In this document: one piece after another, positions 16,935 to 26,890 of the stretch
Layout of the letters: every line of letters starts with the position of its first letter
How positions within the stretch are numbered: position 1 is the stretch's first letter
Source of the DNA: Flammeovirga kamogawensis
GTDB taxonomy: Bacteria > Bacteroidota > Bacteroidia > Cytophagales > Flammeovirgaceae
Assembly: GCF_018736065.1 (NCBI RefSeq)
Contig: NZ_CP076130.1
Coordinates: 72,001 to 136,000, forward strand
Direction: 5' to 3'
Length of the DNA: 64,000 nucleotides
Notes under the pieces: model-generated
Database searches by the model: none
Told to the model about the DNA's origin: nothing
What the model saw: the letters and a program-made list of their open reading frames with translations, nothing else
Made by a program: the position numbers and the translations under genes

Positions 16935-18383
16935 ATGAAATTCCATTTTTTACTAGGGTGTCTTTTGGGTATTTTGACCTTTTTACAGGCACAATCAAAA
17001 CCAAATTTGATTATCATTCAAACTGATGAACATAACTTTAGAACGTTAGGGTGCTATAGAGATCAACTACCAGAAGAACAAGCGTATGTTTGGGGAAAAG
17101 GAGTAGAGGTTGAGACTCCAAATATTGATAGAATTGCAAACGAAGGAGCAATTTGTATGAATTATTATGGGGCATCGCCAGTATGTACACCTTCTAGAGC
17201 ATCTTTCCAGACAGGGTTATTTCCGCAAAATACTGGGGCATGGAAAAACAATTTACATATGACGCCCACACTAACAACTTATGCAAAAGTTTTACAAAAT
17301 AATGGGTACGCTACATCTTATGTTGGCAAATGGCATTTAGACGGTAATGAAAAACCTGGTTTTGCACCGAGTAATAAATTTGGCTATTCGGATAATCAAT
17401 ACATGTTTAATGGAGGACATAACCCTTGGTTTAAAGTAACGGAAGAGGGTGAGCATTTTCCAGTAAATAAAAACATGTATTACAAATGGAAAAAAGAAGG
17501 GAGAGATATGTCGAATATCCATTTCACAACAGATTATTTAACAGATAGATCGTTAGAGATTCTTGAGAGAGATAAAAATATACCCTTCTGTTTAATGCTG
17601 TCAATTCCAGATCCTCACACCCCAAATATTGTAGAAGGAAAGTACAAGCATCTTTATGATGACATGGTTTTTGAGAAACCTATAACAATGGTTGAAAATA
17701 CAGAACAAAGACCATCTTGGGGAGCACCAAAAAATAAGAATGAGGCAAAAGATGAAATAGACCAAGAATACATGAGAGGGTATTTTGGCATGGTAAAGTG
17801 TATTGATGATAACGTTGGGAGAATTCTTAAGTTTTTAGAAGAAAATAAACTCGACCAAAACACAATCATAATTTTTACATCTGACCATGGTGATATGCTT
17901 TTTGAGCACAAAAGAAGAAACAAGTCGGTACCTTACGAAACAGCGGCTAGAGTACCTTTTGTAATTCGTTATCCGAAAAAAATAAAGGCAGGGAAAGTAA
18001 TTAATGCTGCGTATGTAACTACAGATTTTGGTCCTACAATACTAGGAATTATGAATCAGAAAGAGATACCTAATGCCGAAGGATATAATGCAGCAGCAAC
18101 ATTTTTAGGTAAAAGTAAAGTAGTAACAGATAACCGTTTAACGTATTATAGAACTTCTGGAGGAGGCTGGATAGCAGGTGTTACAAATAGGTACAAGTTA
18201 GTGTTGTCTGTAAAAGAAAAGCCATGGTTATTTGACCTTGAAAAAGATCCAAACGAATTTTTTAATGTTTTCAATGATCCTGAGTACAAAGAAATAGCTA
18301 CTAAAATGCATTCTGATTTATTGAAGTTGATGACAGAAGTTAAAGAGCCTGGCTTGGCTAAAATTCAAGGGGATTCTAAGTAA
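16935..18383 (+). CDS. Secreted sulfatase, partner of the GH2 enzyme
   Basis: 482 residues with a signal peptide (1-19, ending LQAQ). The metal-binding block is IIQTDEHN, so the usual DD pair is replaced by DE. The formylglycine cysteine is C84 in CTPSR. GKWHLDG and TSDHGDML are later active-site blocks. TSDHGDML together with FEHKRRNKSVPYE resembles the choline-sulfatase/iduronate-sulfatase-like branch, though the natural substrate is more likely a sulfated galactan given the operon. It is 36 bases downstream of the GH2 gene. Confidence 0.9.
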   Translation: MKFHFLLGCLLGILTFLQAQSKPNLIIIQTDEHNFRTLGCYRDQLPEEQAYVWGKGVEVETPNIDRIANEGAICMNYYGASPVCTPSRASFQTGLFPQNTGAWKNNLHMTPTLTTYAKVLQNNGYATSYVGKWHLDGNEKPGFAPSNKFGYSDNQYMFNGGHNPWFKVTEEGEHFPVNKNMYYKWKKEGRDMSNIHFTTDYLTDRSLEILERDKNIPFCLMLSIPDPHTPNIVEGKYKHLYDDMVFEKPITMVENTEQRPSWGAPKNKNEAKDEIDQEYMRGYFGMVKCIDDNVGRILKFLEENKLDQNTIIIFTSDHGDMLFEHKRRNKSVPYETAARVPFVIRYPKKIKAGKVINAAYVTTDFGPTILGIMNQKEIPNAEGYNAAATFLGKSKVVTDNRLTYYRTSGGGWIAGVTNRYKLVLSVKEKPWLFDLEKDPNEFFNVFNDPEYKEIATKMHSDLLKLMTEVKEPGLAKIQGDSK

Positions 18384-18514
18384 ATAGGGTGTTTGGAATG
18401 TTATGAAGGTAAAGTACTATTGTACTCTTTAAATTGGGATTTGTTAAAAGAATATTGTTGACATTTATTTATTCAAACGAGTTATTGCAACCTATTTGTA
18501 CAAGCTTAATAATT

Positions 18515-19306
18515 ATGATGAATAAAATTACAACGTATTTTAGTTTACTACTCTTACTTCTAGGCGTTATATCTTGCGGCAATGACGAAGATGTATCCCC
18601 AAATGACACTCCTCATGATATTGAACACACAAAAAGCTTTTCGTCTATTGAAGTTCAAAATGATGCAACAATTAATATCTATAATGGAGACTTTGGTGTT
18701 TCGGAAGGTGTAGAATACACGATAGAAGGCAAAACACTAAAAATAAATAATTACGCTACTGAAAAGCAGATAAACATCTCTGTTAAATCATTGAAAGAAA
18801 TTTCGACAGGAGATAGGGTAGTTATTAATTTCCCACAAGGCTTTATCAATTCAGAAAAAGATTTAGATATACATTCTGGGAATGACTCTAGATTATCTGC
18901 ACAGTTCTTAGATATCGATCATTTACATATGCACATTGGCGATAGACCAGTTATAACAATATCATCTGTTTCAGCTCATTGTTTAAAGTTACATTTAGGG
19001 CACGATGCAAATGTATTTTTATCTCAGAATGATAGTAAATATGCGTTTATCAAAGAGTTAGAAATAAAGAAAAATAGTGGAAACGATCGTTTTAGATTAA
19101 ATCATGAAATGTCTCCTAACCACATTGTTCCTGTAGAAAAATTAACTCTTGATATTGGACACGATACCTATGTGCAAGCAGTTGTAAAAAAAGAGATAAA
19201 AGGATATACAAAAGACCGTTCACAAATCATATTGTATGATAGTGACGAAGCAAAAATAAATCTTACACAAGGAAGTGAATCGTCTGTTACTAAAAAGAAC
19301 ATTTAA
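18515..19306 (+). CDS. Head-GIN-like (DUF2807-type) lipoprotein
   Basis: An upstream ATG at 18434 exists, but the ATG at 18515 (or 18518) begins a clean lipoprotein signal peptide, MNKITTYF through LLGVISCGN, so this start is preferred. The mature part is beta-rich and repetitive: FSSIEVQNDATINIYNG, VVINFPQGFINSEKDLDIHSG and a long row of short strands. This matches the putative adhesin / head-GIN fold common in Bacteroidota. It is probably anchored in the outer membrane. Its function is unknown. It follows the sulfatase by about 130 bases but is not clearly part of the same operon. Confidence 0.7.
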   Translation: MMNKITTYFSLLLLLLGVISCGNDEDVSPNDTPHDIEHTKSFSSIEVQNDATINIYNGDFGVSEGVEYTIEGKTLKINNYATEKQINISVKSLKEISTGDRVVINFPQGFINSEKDLDIHSGNDSRLSAQFLDIDHLHMHIGDRPVITISSVSAHCLKLHLGHDANVFLSQNDSKYAFIKELEIKKNSGNDRFRLNHEMSPNHIVPVEKLTLDIGHDTYVQAVVKKEIKGYTKDRSQIILYDSDEAKINLTQGSESSVTKKNI

Positions 19307-19332
19307 GTATTAAACGTTTTTATCTTACTATT

Positions 19333-19376
19333 AATCGCACTTTAAAAGAGTAAATTCTTTTGGAGTGCGATTTTTG
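19333..19376 (+). terminator. Terminator after the head-GIN lipoprotein gene
   Basis: The stem AATCGCACT / AGTGCGATT, extended inward by AAAAGA / TCTTTT, is followed by TTTTT. Confidence 0.9.
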
Positions 19377-19438
19377 CTTTTTTTAATAAAAAAATTATAT
19401 ATTTGGTTAACTATTTTACTTCAACTATATAATTTTTT

Positions 19439-22400
19439 ATGCAAACTAGAATCAACAAACTTTGTTTCCTATTTTTGATAGGACTTCTTTCTCTATTTTT
19501 AAATAATAGGATTTATGCTCAAAATTCATGTTTAGATGCACTGTTACCAACTTTAGGAGAAAATGAGTTTACAGGAGATGAATATTGGTATAAATTTGAA
19601 ATACCTCATGACATGAAGTATTTAACTTTTTCAGATGGAAGTGCATCTATACGTTCAGTATTGGGTTTTTACTCAAATTGTGATGAACGATTACGTTTCA
19701 ACGCAACGATATTAAGTAATTCTATTTCTTATCATGTATCAGCTTATCAAGGTGAAGTTATTTATATTAAATTGACTCCTGATGTTGGCTCAGGTGAAAT
19801 CTTTAAATGGACTCTTGGAGGTGAAGATATAGCAGGTAAAAGATATTCTAATATATTAGATATTGATGATATATCAATTCGATATGGAGAACAATTATTA
19901 ATTGAGAATAAAAATAATACATTTGATTCCTTACACTTTAATCTAGTAGGTGATGATAAAGGTATTATTCAATTAGAAAACAATACTATAACGGGGTTAG
20001 GAGTTGCAGGTACTCAAGAAGTGGTTGGTATTATTTATAATGCTGACAATGTTAATCTGGGTCAGTTAAAATTTACTGTTACAAATAGTGTGGATGTATC
20101 TGGTAAGAAATATGGATATTTTTTTAATGTTCAAGATATAACAACTAACATTGGTGTAGTCACTACTATTAAACTTTCTACAAATTCAGATGCTAAAGCA
20201 AAATTTACCATAATAGATGGTCATGAATTTTCTGAATTATCCAATAATCAATTAATAATACATTCTATTGATAAAGATATTACTATTAAAGCATCAATTG
20301 ATGAAACTGATACTTATTTAAGTAATAGTGAAACTTTTACCGTAACAGCTTCAGCATTTAAAGGTGGAATATTATATGAGGAGTATTTATCTCTAGAAAA
20401 GTTATATAATTCAACAGGGGGACTTAGTTGGAAAAATAATGATAATTGGATGAGTGATAAAAATGTTAGTTCATGGTATGGGGTGACTTTAACAAAAGGT
20501 GATGATGATATTTATAAAGTAACACAATTAGATTTATCTACAAATAACTTAGGTAATACTCTTCCAGCAGTAATAGGTGATTTTAGTAGTTTAACTCGAT
20601 TAAAACTAAATGGTAATGATTTAATAGAATTACCATCATCAATTGGTAAATTAAGTTCTTTAGAATACTTAAATGTAAACGACAATAATTTAAGAGAAAT
20701 ACCTTCAAGTATCAATCAATTATTATCATTAAAAGTATTATACCTACGTGGAAATGGTTTAACACGTTTACCAATTGAAATAGGAGAACTCCAATCTTTG
20801 GAAAGTTTAGATGTTTATAGAAATGAGCTAGTTAGTTTGCCATCAGAAATAGGAAATTTAAAGAATTTAAAATCTTTAAATTTATCTTTTAATTTATTAG
20901 TTGGTCTACCTTCAACCATAACTAATTTGGAATTACTATCTAATTTAGACTTAAGTAAGAACCAAATAAGAGAATTACCAACATTTACTAATTTTAAAAA
21001 AATCACATCATTAAACTTAGCTGATAACAAACTAGTTAATGTTCCAGAAGGTATAGAAGAATTGGTTAATTTAAATTTAATTTATTTAGAAAAAAACAAA
21101 TTGAATTTTGAAGATTTTGACCAAATAAAAAATACGTTAATAAATACTGAATATACTACTATTAGAAATCAAAGTAGTCAATATTTAAACATCTCTCAAA
21201 ATACTGATAATGAAACAACTACCTTGTCAGTGTTAGATAATTCTCCAAATAATATTTATAATTGGTATAAAGATGATTTAAGAATAATAGATGAAAATGG
21301 AAGTTCATTAGAAATTTCTTTTAAGGATGATATTAATTCGAATTTTTATTGTAGAGTATCCAATAGTTTATGGGATGGTTTAGTTTATGAAACAACACAT
21401 TATTATGAATTAGGAGAATTTGTGAAAGTAATTTTAGAATCTGTTCCGTCGAGTACTCCTATTAATAAATATATTCGATTAATTTCAGCTGAAGATAATA
21501 ATTATTGGAATGAAACCTCTTCTTATAATACTAAAACTCAAAAGTATGAATTTAATATTCCAAAAAGTAGAGGTGATATTGTTAAATTTAGTATAGCCTT
21601 TTCAGGCCTTTACAAAGAATTAAATAATAATAGTGAAGAGTTTGTGAGGAGTCTAAATTTATCAGAAGTAAATGGTTCTATTGTCATTGATGGAGTTTTT
21701 ACATGGCAAGATGAATTAAAGCCTTCAAATACATGTGAAGAAAGTTATGTTATTGAGGATGGGACTACATTTATAGATAATTACCCAAAGTCATTTGTTT
21801 ATACAGCAAAAGAAGATGTTTTAATAACATTTAAAAGAAGTAAATATTCATATGGAGAACTTATTGAAATTTTTAATAAGTGTGGCGATACACCAATTGC
21901 TTCAATATATGCTGGGGAATTTAGTAAACAGCTATTTTTAGAACAGGGAGAACAAATTTACATTAGTTTCTTAAATAACGTGTATTTAAATTCTTCTAGT
22001 AACTTTACGATTGAATCTGTAGCTTTAAATACCTATATAATACCTTCAATACCTCAAAATACACCTAAGGATATAACTATATATGCTATTAACCAAGTAA
22101 ATAATTTAAAGTACGAACTAAAACAAATAGAAAATAGTACTTCTTACAAATTAATCTTGCCTCAAGATCTTTCGATTGAGAATTTCACTTTTGCATTAGA
22201 TGGTTATGAATCTTTTTCTGAAGTAAATCAACAAGGTAGATTAAAAATAAGAGACTATGGCACTATTGGAGAAATAGATCCGATATATGCATGGAAGCAA
22301 ATACCAGTTAGTCCCAATAGTTGTAATGATCCAATTGATTTAATAAGTGAAGGTGATTATGTAGTGAGCAATTTTAATCAATATTATTCTTATACTGCAA

Positions 22401-24268
22401 CTGAAGATATTCAAATTGAATTAAATACACTAGATGCCAAAGGTACTGAATTAGAACTTCTTTCGGGATGTAATACATCTATAAAGTCCGTATCTGAAAA
22501 GTATAATGAATTAAGGTTAATACATACAATATATAAAGGCGAAAGTATTTTATTAAAGTGGAAAAATAATTCAAAGGAGACGTTTACATGGAATTTTAAA
22601 ATAAACAAAACAAGAAAATTAATAATAAAAAATATTCCAAAAAATACTCCTCCTTCAGTAAAAATTCATGCGATTGGTTCAATGAATGATTTTGATGATA
22701 ATAATCAAGATTATGAATTAGTTTTTAATCCTATTAATTTACATTATGAAATTGTAATGCCTAAATATTTAGGTAAAACAGAGTTTTATTTTGTTTTAAA
22801 AAATTATAATGAATTTAGGGAAGTAAATTCACAAGGTGATAGTCTTTTAAGAGATATAGATCTTGAAAATTTATCAAATAATACAACAATTTCTGATATT
22901 CATTCATGGAATGCCATACCACAAACTGCTTATACTTGTGATAAAAGTATTGAATTAACTTCACCAGACACTCTCATAGCAGGTGGAACAGATATATGGT
23001 ATAAGTATACTGCTGACAGAGATGAAGTTTTATTATTATCAACTGAAGGTTTAACTGATGAGTATAAGAGTGCTGATATCTTTGAAGAATGCGGAGGACC
23101 ATTTGTAAAAAGTAGTACTTATGTAACTTCAAGAAAAGATGGTGGTTATATGCAACATGCTTATTTAGAATATAGAATTTTAAAAGGAGAAACTTCTTTT
23201 ATAAAATGGAAATCTTCTTATAATGATTTAGCTTTTAAATGGTCCTTTAATACTACTCCTGTTACAAATGCATCAATCAGTAATTTGAAGGAGAAGCTAT
23301 CCTTTGCAGGTCAATATAACGTAAATAGTTTGCTATCAGATCAAGGGTATGTTATGAAAGTTGATATTATATCAGGTAACGCATATATTGAAGATGGAAT
23401 ATTGTCAATTTTAAGTGCAGGTGAGGTGGAATTCAGAGTTTCATCAAATAATAGTCCATTCCACTATGAATTTGATACTACTTTTACTTTAGAAGTAAAA
23501 AAAGGAATCCAAACCTTAACAACTGAATTTTTTGATGAAATTACTGAAACAGGATATTACAGAAATATTACTTGGATACAAACAAATGAAGGTCAAGAAT
23601 TAAATGTTAAAGGATTAACGAATAATGCTAGTATAACTACAGAAAACTATTTATATATTAGCAAATATGGTAAGGTATCAATTCAATTTTATAATAATGG
23701 TTCAGAAATGTACGAACCATTTAGCAAAACATACACATTTGATGTTACAAGGCGAATTCAAACTTTTTCAACAACATTTTTTGATGATATCACTGAAATT
23801 GGAACATACTCATTACCAAGTTTTAAAACAGATAAAAATAATATTGTTTCAGTTAGTTTAGAAAGTGGACCTGCTAGTTTAGAATGGAAAGAATTAAAAA
23901 TTAGAGCTGGAGGAGAAGTTGTTTTAAAATTTAGTTTTGAAGAAACTGATTTTGACGGTGCAGTAAGTGAATTAATAACATTGGATATTAATGGACCTTT
24001 GAATTCTTTTAGAGAGGATTCTACGAATATTGTTTCAATTTACCCCAACCCTTCTTCAGAAAATGTTACAGTAGATTTAGGGCTTATTTATGGAAGTGTA
24101 GATATTTCTATATTAAACGCTACTGGTCAAGTTATAAAGAAAGATAATTTAGAAATAGAAAATCAACAAAAGTATATCTTTGATGTTTCAACATTCAATA
24201 CTGGTATTTATTTTATTAATATAAAATCATCTTTTGGAAATTTCACAAAACGTTTAATAGTCAAATAA
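19439..24268 (+). CDS. Giant secreted leucine-rich-repeat protein with T9SS sorting domain
   Basis: 1609 residues. A signal peptide (1-28) is followed by beta-sandwich sequence, then about ten leucine-rich repeats (roughly 360-560) of the plant/bacterial LxxLPxxIGxLxxL type. Next come three related modules starting near residues 660, 863 and 1058; each opens with a (I/V)P-x2-TP motif and ends in a TW/AW/SW block followed by a conserved Cys. Two shorter repeats (about 1355-1530) each begin IQTxxTxFFD(E/D)ITE. A T9SS type A sorting domain closes the protein (SIYPNPSSENVTVDL, ending FTKRLIVK). It should be surface-attached or released. Likely roles are adhesion or ligand binding; no catalytic motif is seen. 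Confidence 0.85.
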   Translation: MQTRINKLCFLFLIGLLSLFLNNRIYAQNSCLDALLPTLGENEFTGDEYWYKFEIPHDMKYLTFSDGSASIRSVLGFYSNCDERLRFNATILSNSISYHVSAYQGEVIYIKLTPDVGSGEIFKWTLGGEDIAGKRYSNILDIDDISIRYGEQLLIENKNNTFDSLHFNLVGDDKGIIQLENNTITGLGVAGTQEVVGIIYNADNVNLGQLKFTVTNSVDVSGKKYGYFFNVQDITTNIGVVTTIKLSTNSDAKAKFTIIDGHEFSELSNNQLIIHSIDKDITIKASIDETDTYLSNSETFTVTASAFKGGILYEEYLSLEKLYNSTGGLSWKNNDNWMSDKNVSSWYGVTLTKGDDDIYKVTQLDLSTNNLGNTLPAVIGDFSSLTRLKLNGNDLIELPSSIGKLSSLEYLNVNDNNLREIPSSINQLLSLKVLYLRGNGLTRLPIEIGELQSLESLDVYRNELVSLPSEIGNLKNLKSLNLSFNLLVGLPSTITNLELLSNLDLSKNQIRELPTFTNFKKITSLNLADNKLVNVPEGIEELVNLNLIYLEKNKLNFEDFDQIKNTLINTEYTTIRNQSSQYLNISQNTDNETTTLSVLDNSPNNIYNWYKDDLRIIDENGSSLEISFKDDINSNFYCRVSNSLWDGLVYETTHYYELGEFVKVILESVPSSTPINKYIRLISAEDNNYWNETSSYNTKTQKYEFNIPKSRGDIVKFSIAFSGLYKELNNNSEEFVRSLNLSEVNGSIVIDGVFTWQDELKPSNTCEESYVIEDGTTFIDNYPKSFVYTAKEDVLITFKRSKYSYGELIEIFNKCGDTPIASIYAGEFSKQLFLEQGEQIYISFLNNVYLNSSSNFTIESVALNTYIIPSIPQNTPKDITIYAINQVNNLKYELKQIENSTSYKLILPQDLSIENFTFALDGYESFSEVNQQGRLKIRDYGTIGEIDPIYAWKQIPVSPNSCNDPIDLISEGDYVVSNFNQYYSYTATEDIQIELNTLDAKGTELELLSGCNTSIKSVSEKYNELRLIHTIYKGESILLKWKNNSKETFTWNFKINKTRKLIIKNIPKNTPPSVKIHAIGSMNDFDDNNQDYELVFNPINLHYEIVMPKYLGKTEFYFVLKNYNEFREVNSQGDSLLRDIDLENLSNNTTISDIHSWNAIPQTAYTCDKSIELTSPDTLIAGGTDIWYKYTADRDEVLLLSTEGLTDEYKSADIFEECGGPFVKSSTYVTSRKDGGYMQHAYLEYRILKGETSFIKWKSSYNDLAFKWSFNTTPVTNASISNLKEKLSFAGQYNVNSLLSDQGYVMKVDIISGNAYIEDGILSILSAGEVEFRVSSNNSPFHYEFDTTFTLEVKKGIQTLTTEFFDEITETGYYRNITWIQTNEGQELNVKGLTNNASITTENYLYISKYGKVSIQFYNNGSEMYEPFSKTYTFDVTRRIQTFSTTFFDDITEIGTYSLPSFKTDKNNIVSVSLESGPASLEWKELKIRAGGEVVLKFSFEETDFDGAVSELITLDINGPLNSFREDSTNIVSIYPNPSSENVTVDLGLIYGSVDISILNATGQVIKKDNLEIENQQKYIFDVSTFNTGIYFINIKSSFGNFTKRLIVK

Positions 24269-24316
24269 TTTGCTTAATGTGTACATAGCGTTACAAATTT
24301 AGATTACTATATATTG

Positions 24317-24350
24317 ATAGCATCGGGTGTAAACTCGGTGCTATTTTTTT
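24317..24350 (+). terminator. Terminator after the LRR protein gene
   Basis: ATAGCATCG / CGGTGCTAT (one wobble) with a short loop is followed by seven T residues. Confidence 0.85.
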
Positions 24351-24557
24351 ACTTTATGGGTATGTTTTAATAGGTGTTGTTTTATGATTACTCCGATTAG
24401 GTCTTTCATTTTGCATATATTAAATTGAAAGAAGAAGTTCTCTCTTTTCGTTTTTTTTCTTAAATGAAAAGAATATAAACCACCTATCGTTAATGCAGGT
24501 CTAATGCATAGTTAGGTTTCATTTTTGTATAATTTAAAATTAAACAAGAATGATACT

Positions 24558-25382
24558 ATGAAGCAGTTTACCTTTAGCACATTACAAGCCCTATTTTTAC
24601 TCTTTTTTTCTACAGTATTTGTGTTTACAGCAAAAGCGCAAAACACTCAAAATACTGTGGTAGCAAGAGTACCCTCACCTGATAATTATTCAAGAACAAC
24701 TTTACCCGACGATAGTTTTGGTACTTTTTTAAGAACAATGCCTCTTTTACCTAAGGGTGCTCCAATTTTAGATTATAACGGAGATAAAATTTATAATCAG
24801 AATGAACACATTGGCATTATTAATTATGATGTAGGAAAAAAAGATTTACAGCAATGTGCAGATGCAGTAATAAGATTATATGCAGAGTATTTATGGGAGC
24901 AAAAAAGGTTTGATGAAATCACTTTTCATTTTACTAGTGGACATGCTTATGCCTGGAATCAGTATAAAAAAGGAATTAGACCAATTGTGAGTGGGAATAA
25001 AGTAACTTTTAAAACTATTAGTTCACCAAATAATTCGTATGAGGCTTTTAGAAAATATCTAGATTATGTGTACATGTATGCCGGAACAATTTCTATAAAT
25101 AAGGAAATGAAAAAGGTAGCTTCTACTGATAAGATTAAAATTGGAGATGTAATTGTAACTCCGGGTAGTCCAGGACATGCGGTAATTATTATTGATGAAG
25201 CAGTAAATACTAATGGAGATAAAATTTTTTTACTAGCAGAGGGGTATACTCCAGCACAATCTATTCATATTCTTAAAAATCCATTTGATACCTCTTTACA
25301 AAATTGGTATGTTATAAACAATGAAGCAGAAACAGAAACAGCACGTTACACTTTTTATACAACCAATATTAGACGGTTTTAA
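24558..25382 (+). CDS. DUF4846-type secreted protein
   Basis: The ATG at 24558 gives a standard signal peptide (MKQFTFS through TAKAQ); the ATG at 24525 adds only 11 hydrophilic residues, so the later start is preferred. About 274 residues remain. The sequence RTMPLLPKG, the block CADAVIRLYAEYLW and HFTSGHAYAWNQYKKG match what I know of the DUF4846 family. The segment GDVIVTPGSPGHAVIIID is reminiscent of an NlpC/P60-like core His region, so a cell-wall-related hydrolase fold is possible. The function is unknown. Confidence 0.75.
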   Translation: MKQFTFSTLQALFLLFFSTVFVFTAKAQNTQNTVVARVPSPDNYSRTTLPDDSFGTFLRTMPLLPKGAPILDYNGDKIYNQNEHIGIINYDVGKKDLQQCADAVIRLYAEYLWEQKRFDEITFHFTSGHAYAWNQYKKGIRPIVSGNKVTFKTISSPNNSYEAFRKYLDYVYMYAGTISINKEMKKVASTDKIKIGDVIVTPGSPGHAVIIIDEAVNTNGDKIFLLAEGYTPAQSIHILKNPFDTSLQNWYVINNEAETETARYTFYTTNIRRF

Positions 25383-25392
25383 ATACAAAAAT

Positions 25393-25433
25393 ACCAGTCA
25401 ATTTTAAAGAATATATCTATTAAATTGACTGGT
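25393..25433. terminator. Bidirectional terminator between convergent genes
   Basis: A perfect 12-bp inverted repeat, ACCAGTCAATTT / AAATTGACTGGT, sits in the 85 bases between two convergent stop codons. Confidence 0.8.
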
Positions 25434-25467
25434 AAATTAGAACTGTTCAGTTAGCCACTTTTAAGTA

Positions 25468-26022
25468 TTACTTAGTAATGTAACCTGATGTAGTGTCTAA
25501 ATATAAAATATCATTTTCAGAACTTAATTTCAATGTAGACCCTGTTATGCTCACTACTGTATAAATAGTAGTTTCACCACCAGATCCTCCAATACCACTG
25601 TATTGCGTAAAAGTAATTGTATGGATATCACTTTCGTTATATACAGCTTCTCCCACTGCAGAAGTTTGATTTGTTTTAAATACAATATTTCTGCCTCCTC
25701 GTTTTTCAATATATCCAATAACTGGAGCACCATCAATAGGTGTATCGCCATTTCCAGGGTTATTATACTCTGGATCAATATCAGTTAATGGAGGGGTTGT
25801 TGGAGTACCATCTTCTGGTTTGTCTCCATCAATAATTGGAGGAATTCCAGCGTCAATATCAGTGTCACCATCTTTATCAGTGCCATCTTCTCCATCAGTA
25901 GGAGGTGTTGCTTCAATGCCACCGTCTTTGTCGTCTCCAGGATAGATAGGTGCTACATCATTACTTGAGTTACAAGAAACAATTACAAATGCAGAAACAA
26001 TAGTAAAGAATACCTTTTTCAT
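25468..26022 (-). CDS. Acidic Asp/Gly/Pro-rich lipoprotein
   Basis: 184 residues. A lipoprotein signal peptide ends at IVSCNSS. Residues about 25-95 form a low-complexity linker rich in Asp, Gly, Thr and Pro, suited to calcium binding or to extend the protein from the membrane. A small beta-rich C-terminal domain follows (VIGYIEKRGGRNIVF onward). No family is recognised. It is probably a surface or periplasmic lipoprotein of unknown function. Confidence 0.7.
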   Translation of the reverse strand: MKKVFFTIVSAFVIVSCNSSNDVAPIYPGDDKDGGIEATPPTDGEDGTDKDGDTDIDAGIPPIIDGDKPEDGTPTTPPLTDIDPEYNNPGNGDTPIDGAPVIGYIEKRGGRNIVFKTNQTSAVGEAVYNESDIHTITFTQYSGIGGSGGETTIYTVVSITGSTLKLSSENDILYLDTTSGYITK

Positions 26023-26177
26023 TTTTACTGTTTTAATTTAGTTGATTTTAATTTCTCCATTTTTAACGCAACCTAATTGAACAAAGATTTCATATTTAAG
26101 ACCAATAAATACCTCTTTAAGACCGATGATAAATGTTCTAATGAAATAGATAAGTTGGAGCCATAAAACCTACCCCT

Positions 26178-26208
26178 CAAAAAAAGACTTTAAAATAAAG
26201 TCTTTTTT
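26178..26208 (+). terminator. Terminator-like hairpin in a gene-free region
   Basis: AAAAAAGACTTTA / TAAAGTCTTTTTT with a three-base loop. It ends in T residues on both strands. No gene precedes it on the plus strand nearby, so it may end a small transcript or act on the minus strand. Confidence 0.6.
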
Positions 26209-26260
26209 GAATCTACTCAATTTGGTACTAAAATATAGTTAGTTTTTGGTGTGATTAAGG

Positions 26261-26331
26261 AGAGGCTTCTAACGTTTCTGGTGAGCTGCATATACGATCA
26301 AAAAGTGGTGATTGAGCGGTCAGAAGCCTCT
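26261..26331. other. Long hairpin, 10-bp perfect stem
   Basis: AGAGGCTTCT (26261-26270) is perfectly complementary to AGAAGCCTCT (26322-26331), enclosing 51 bases. It could be the closing stem of a structured RNA. It does not carry the core-site pattern of an integron attC. Confidence 0.4.
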
Positions 26332-26800
26332 TAAATTAATAATAGAAAAACATAAATAAATGTGGTATTTATATTTCTCATTTAATAAAGTGATATACTC
26401 AAGGAGTATAACTTTACTGTCCTAGAATTGCTACTATCTGTAAAGACTCTTTAAAGTTTTTTCTCGTTTTATAACGGGTTGTCATATTTAAAAATGTGAC
26501 TGATTCCTTTTTTAAGCTGAAAATGTATAAGAATAAAAAGTGAGAATGTGGTTATTTCTGTTTCATAATGATAGGATATTTAGTTGTATTTAGTTTATAT
26601 AATTTAGGCTTGTTCTTTGTTTTTAATTTGGTAGAATAACTTCGTTTTTTCTGAGTTAAAATATTTATTTATAAATGTGTAATATTTACATTTAATGATT
26701 GTTAACTATTTGTTTTTCTGTTTGTTAAACTAAAAATAGTACAATCAATAATCAAAGTTGTAAATATGAATGGAGAGGCTTTAAAAATTTAAATAAAATA

Positions 26801-26828
26801 AAAAGAGCTCCAAAATGAAGCTCTTTTA
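26801..26828. terminator. Terminator after the minus-strand sulfatase
   Basis: AAAAGAGCT / AGCTCTTTT with a nine-base loop, about 60 bases past the sulfatase stop; symmetric, so it could act on both strands. Confidence 0.75.
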
Positions 26829-26890
26829 TATTGCATAAATAATTATATTTTAAGTAGTCTAGTACACATCAATTCGACTTATGATTCTTT

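Larger units (their letters stand above)
26023..26890. other. 868-base gap with several hairpins, no gene seen
   Basis: Contains the upstream region of the acidic lipoprotein gene, a terminator-like hairpin (26178-26208), a long hairpin (26261-26331) and the terminator at 26801-26828. All reading frames are short. The structured core could be a small RNA. Confidence 0.4.

Noticed and set aside
13760-17923. Several 60-90-codon frames opposite or overlapping the GH2 and sulfatase genes
   Set aside because: They lie inside long genes with clear motifs, have no start-site context and no recognisable sequence; they are shadows.
16935-18383. Choline-sulfatase function for the sulfatase next to GH2
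   Set aside because: Some blocks resemble that branch, but the operon with a galactosidase points to a glycan substrate.
26261-26331. Integron attC site
   Set aside because: The stem is right in size, but the conserved core-site sequences at its ends are absent and no integrase or cassette array is present.
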